Shown: in pieces, positions 5,803 to 5,880 of the stretch
Layout of the letters: every line of letters begins with the position of its first letter
How positions within the stretch are numbered: position 1 is the first letter of the stretch
From: Nitrospira sp.
GTDB lineage: Bacteria > Nitrospirota > Nitrospiria > Nitrospirales > Nitrospiraceae
DNA: 5,880 bases
Assembly (NCBI GenBank): GCA_025363325.1
Contig: JANYEF010000246.1
Coordinates: forward strand, 1 to 5,880
Direction of reading: 5' to 3'
Notes under the pieces: generated by a model
Database searches by the model: none
Told to the model about the DNA's origin: nothing
Seen by the model: only the letters and a program-made list of their open reading frames with translations
Translations under genes and position numbers: made by a program

Positions 5803-5880
5803 ATGATTGTGCAGGTCATTGATTCAGCGCGTCCTTCCTTTCTGTTTCGTGCAGCCTTCGGGGTTGTTGCGGTTTTGTGT
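5803..5880 (+). CDS. Possible start of a rightward gene (truncated by window end)
   Basis: An ATG at 5803 opens a frame of 26 codons that runs off the window: MIVQVIDSARPSFLFRAAFG and then VVAVLC. The polar start, internal Arg and following hydrophobic run resemble the beginning of a signal peptide or first membrane helix. The only upstream purine motif is a weak TAAGA. An alternative GTG at 5809 is in the same frame. If real, the gene is divergent from ubiA, with the second palindromic repeat in the shared upstream region. Too little is visible to name a function. Confidence 0.3.
   Translation, partial: MIVQVIDSARPSFLFRAAFGVVAVLC

Overview
The window looks like a chromosomal segment of a Nitrospira-type nitrite-oxidizing bacterium (phylum Nitrospirota). 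This is inferred from gene content: a cytochrome bd-like oxidase, three c-type cytochromes and a protein resembling the heme b gamma subunit of type II DMSO-reductase-family enzymes (the NxrC group) lie together on one strand. No taxonomic marker gene is present, so the genus is a well-supported guess rather than a reading.

Layout. Positions 3-4549 (+) hold a compact respiratory gene cluster. It contains the 3' part of a multi-pass bd-like oxidase subunit, a two-helix membrane-anchored monoheme cytochrome c, a three-helix membrane-anchored monoheme cytochrome c, an exported and C-terminally anchored NxrC-like heme b protein, and a diheme cytochrome c with a long helical linker. The genes are 73 bp, 10 bp, 169 bp and -4 bp apart. 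The 169-bp gap (2474-2642) carries a long imperfect palindrome resembling a REP element. Positions 4715-5614 (-) hold a UbiA-family polyprenyltransferase, convergent with the cluster. The last 78 bases may begin another rightward gene.

How it could work. The three cytochromes and the NxrC-like subunit all place their redox domains outside the cytoplasmic membrane. Together they could carry electrons from a periplasmic oxidoreductase to the bd-like oxidase. That would make the oxidase a cytochrome c-fed rather than a quinol-fed enzyme. This is inference from gene order and motifs.

Structure beyond genes. Two copies of a 9-bp-periodic, TCTGGTT-rich palindromic repeat flank ubiA in inverted orientation (about 4581-4677 and 5678-5765), with 1000 bp between them. 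A 58-bp core matches at 56 positions. Both copies fold into long hairpins. Together with the REP-like palindrome in the operon and a short CAGCAC-rich stretch at 1063-1105, they suggest a genome rich in small intergenic repeats.
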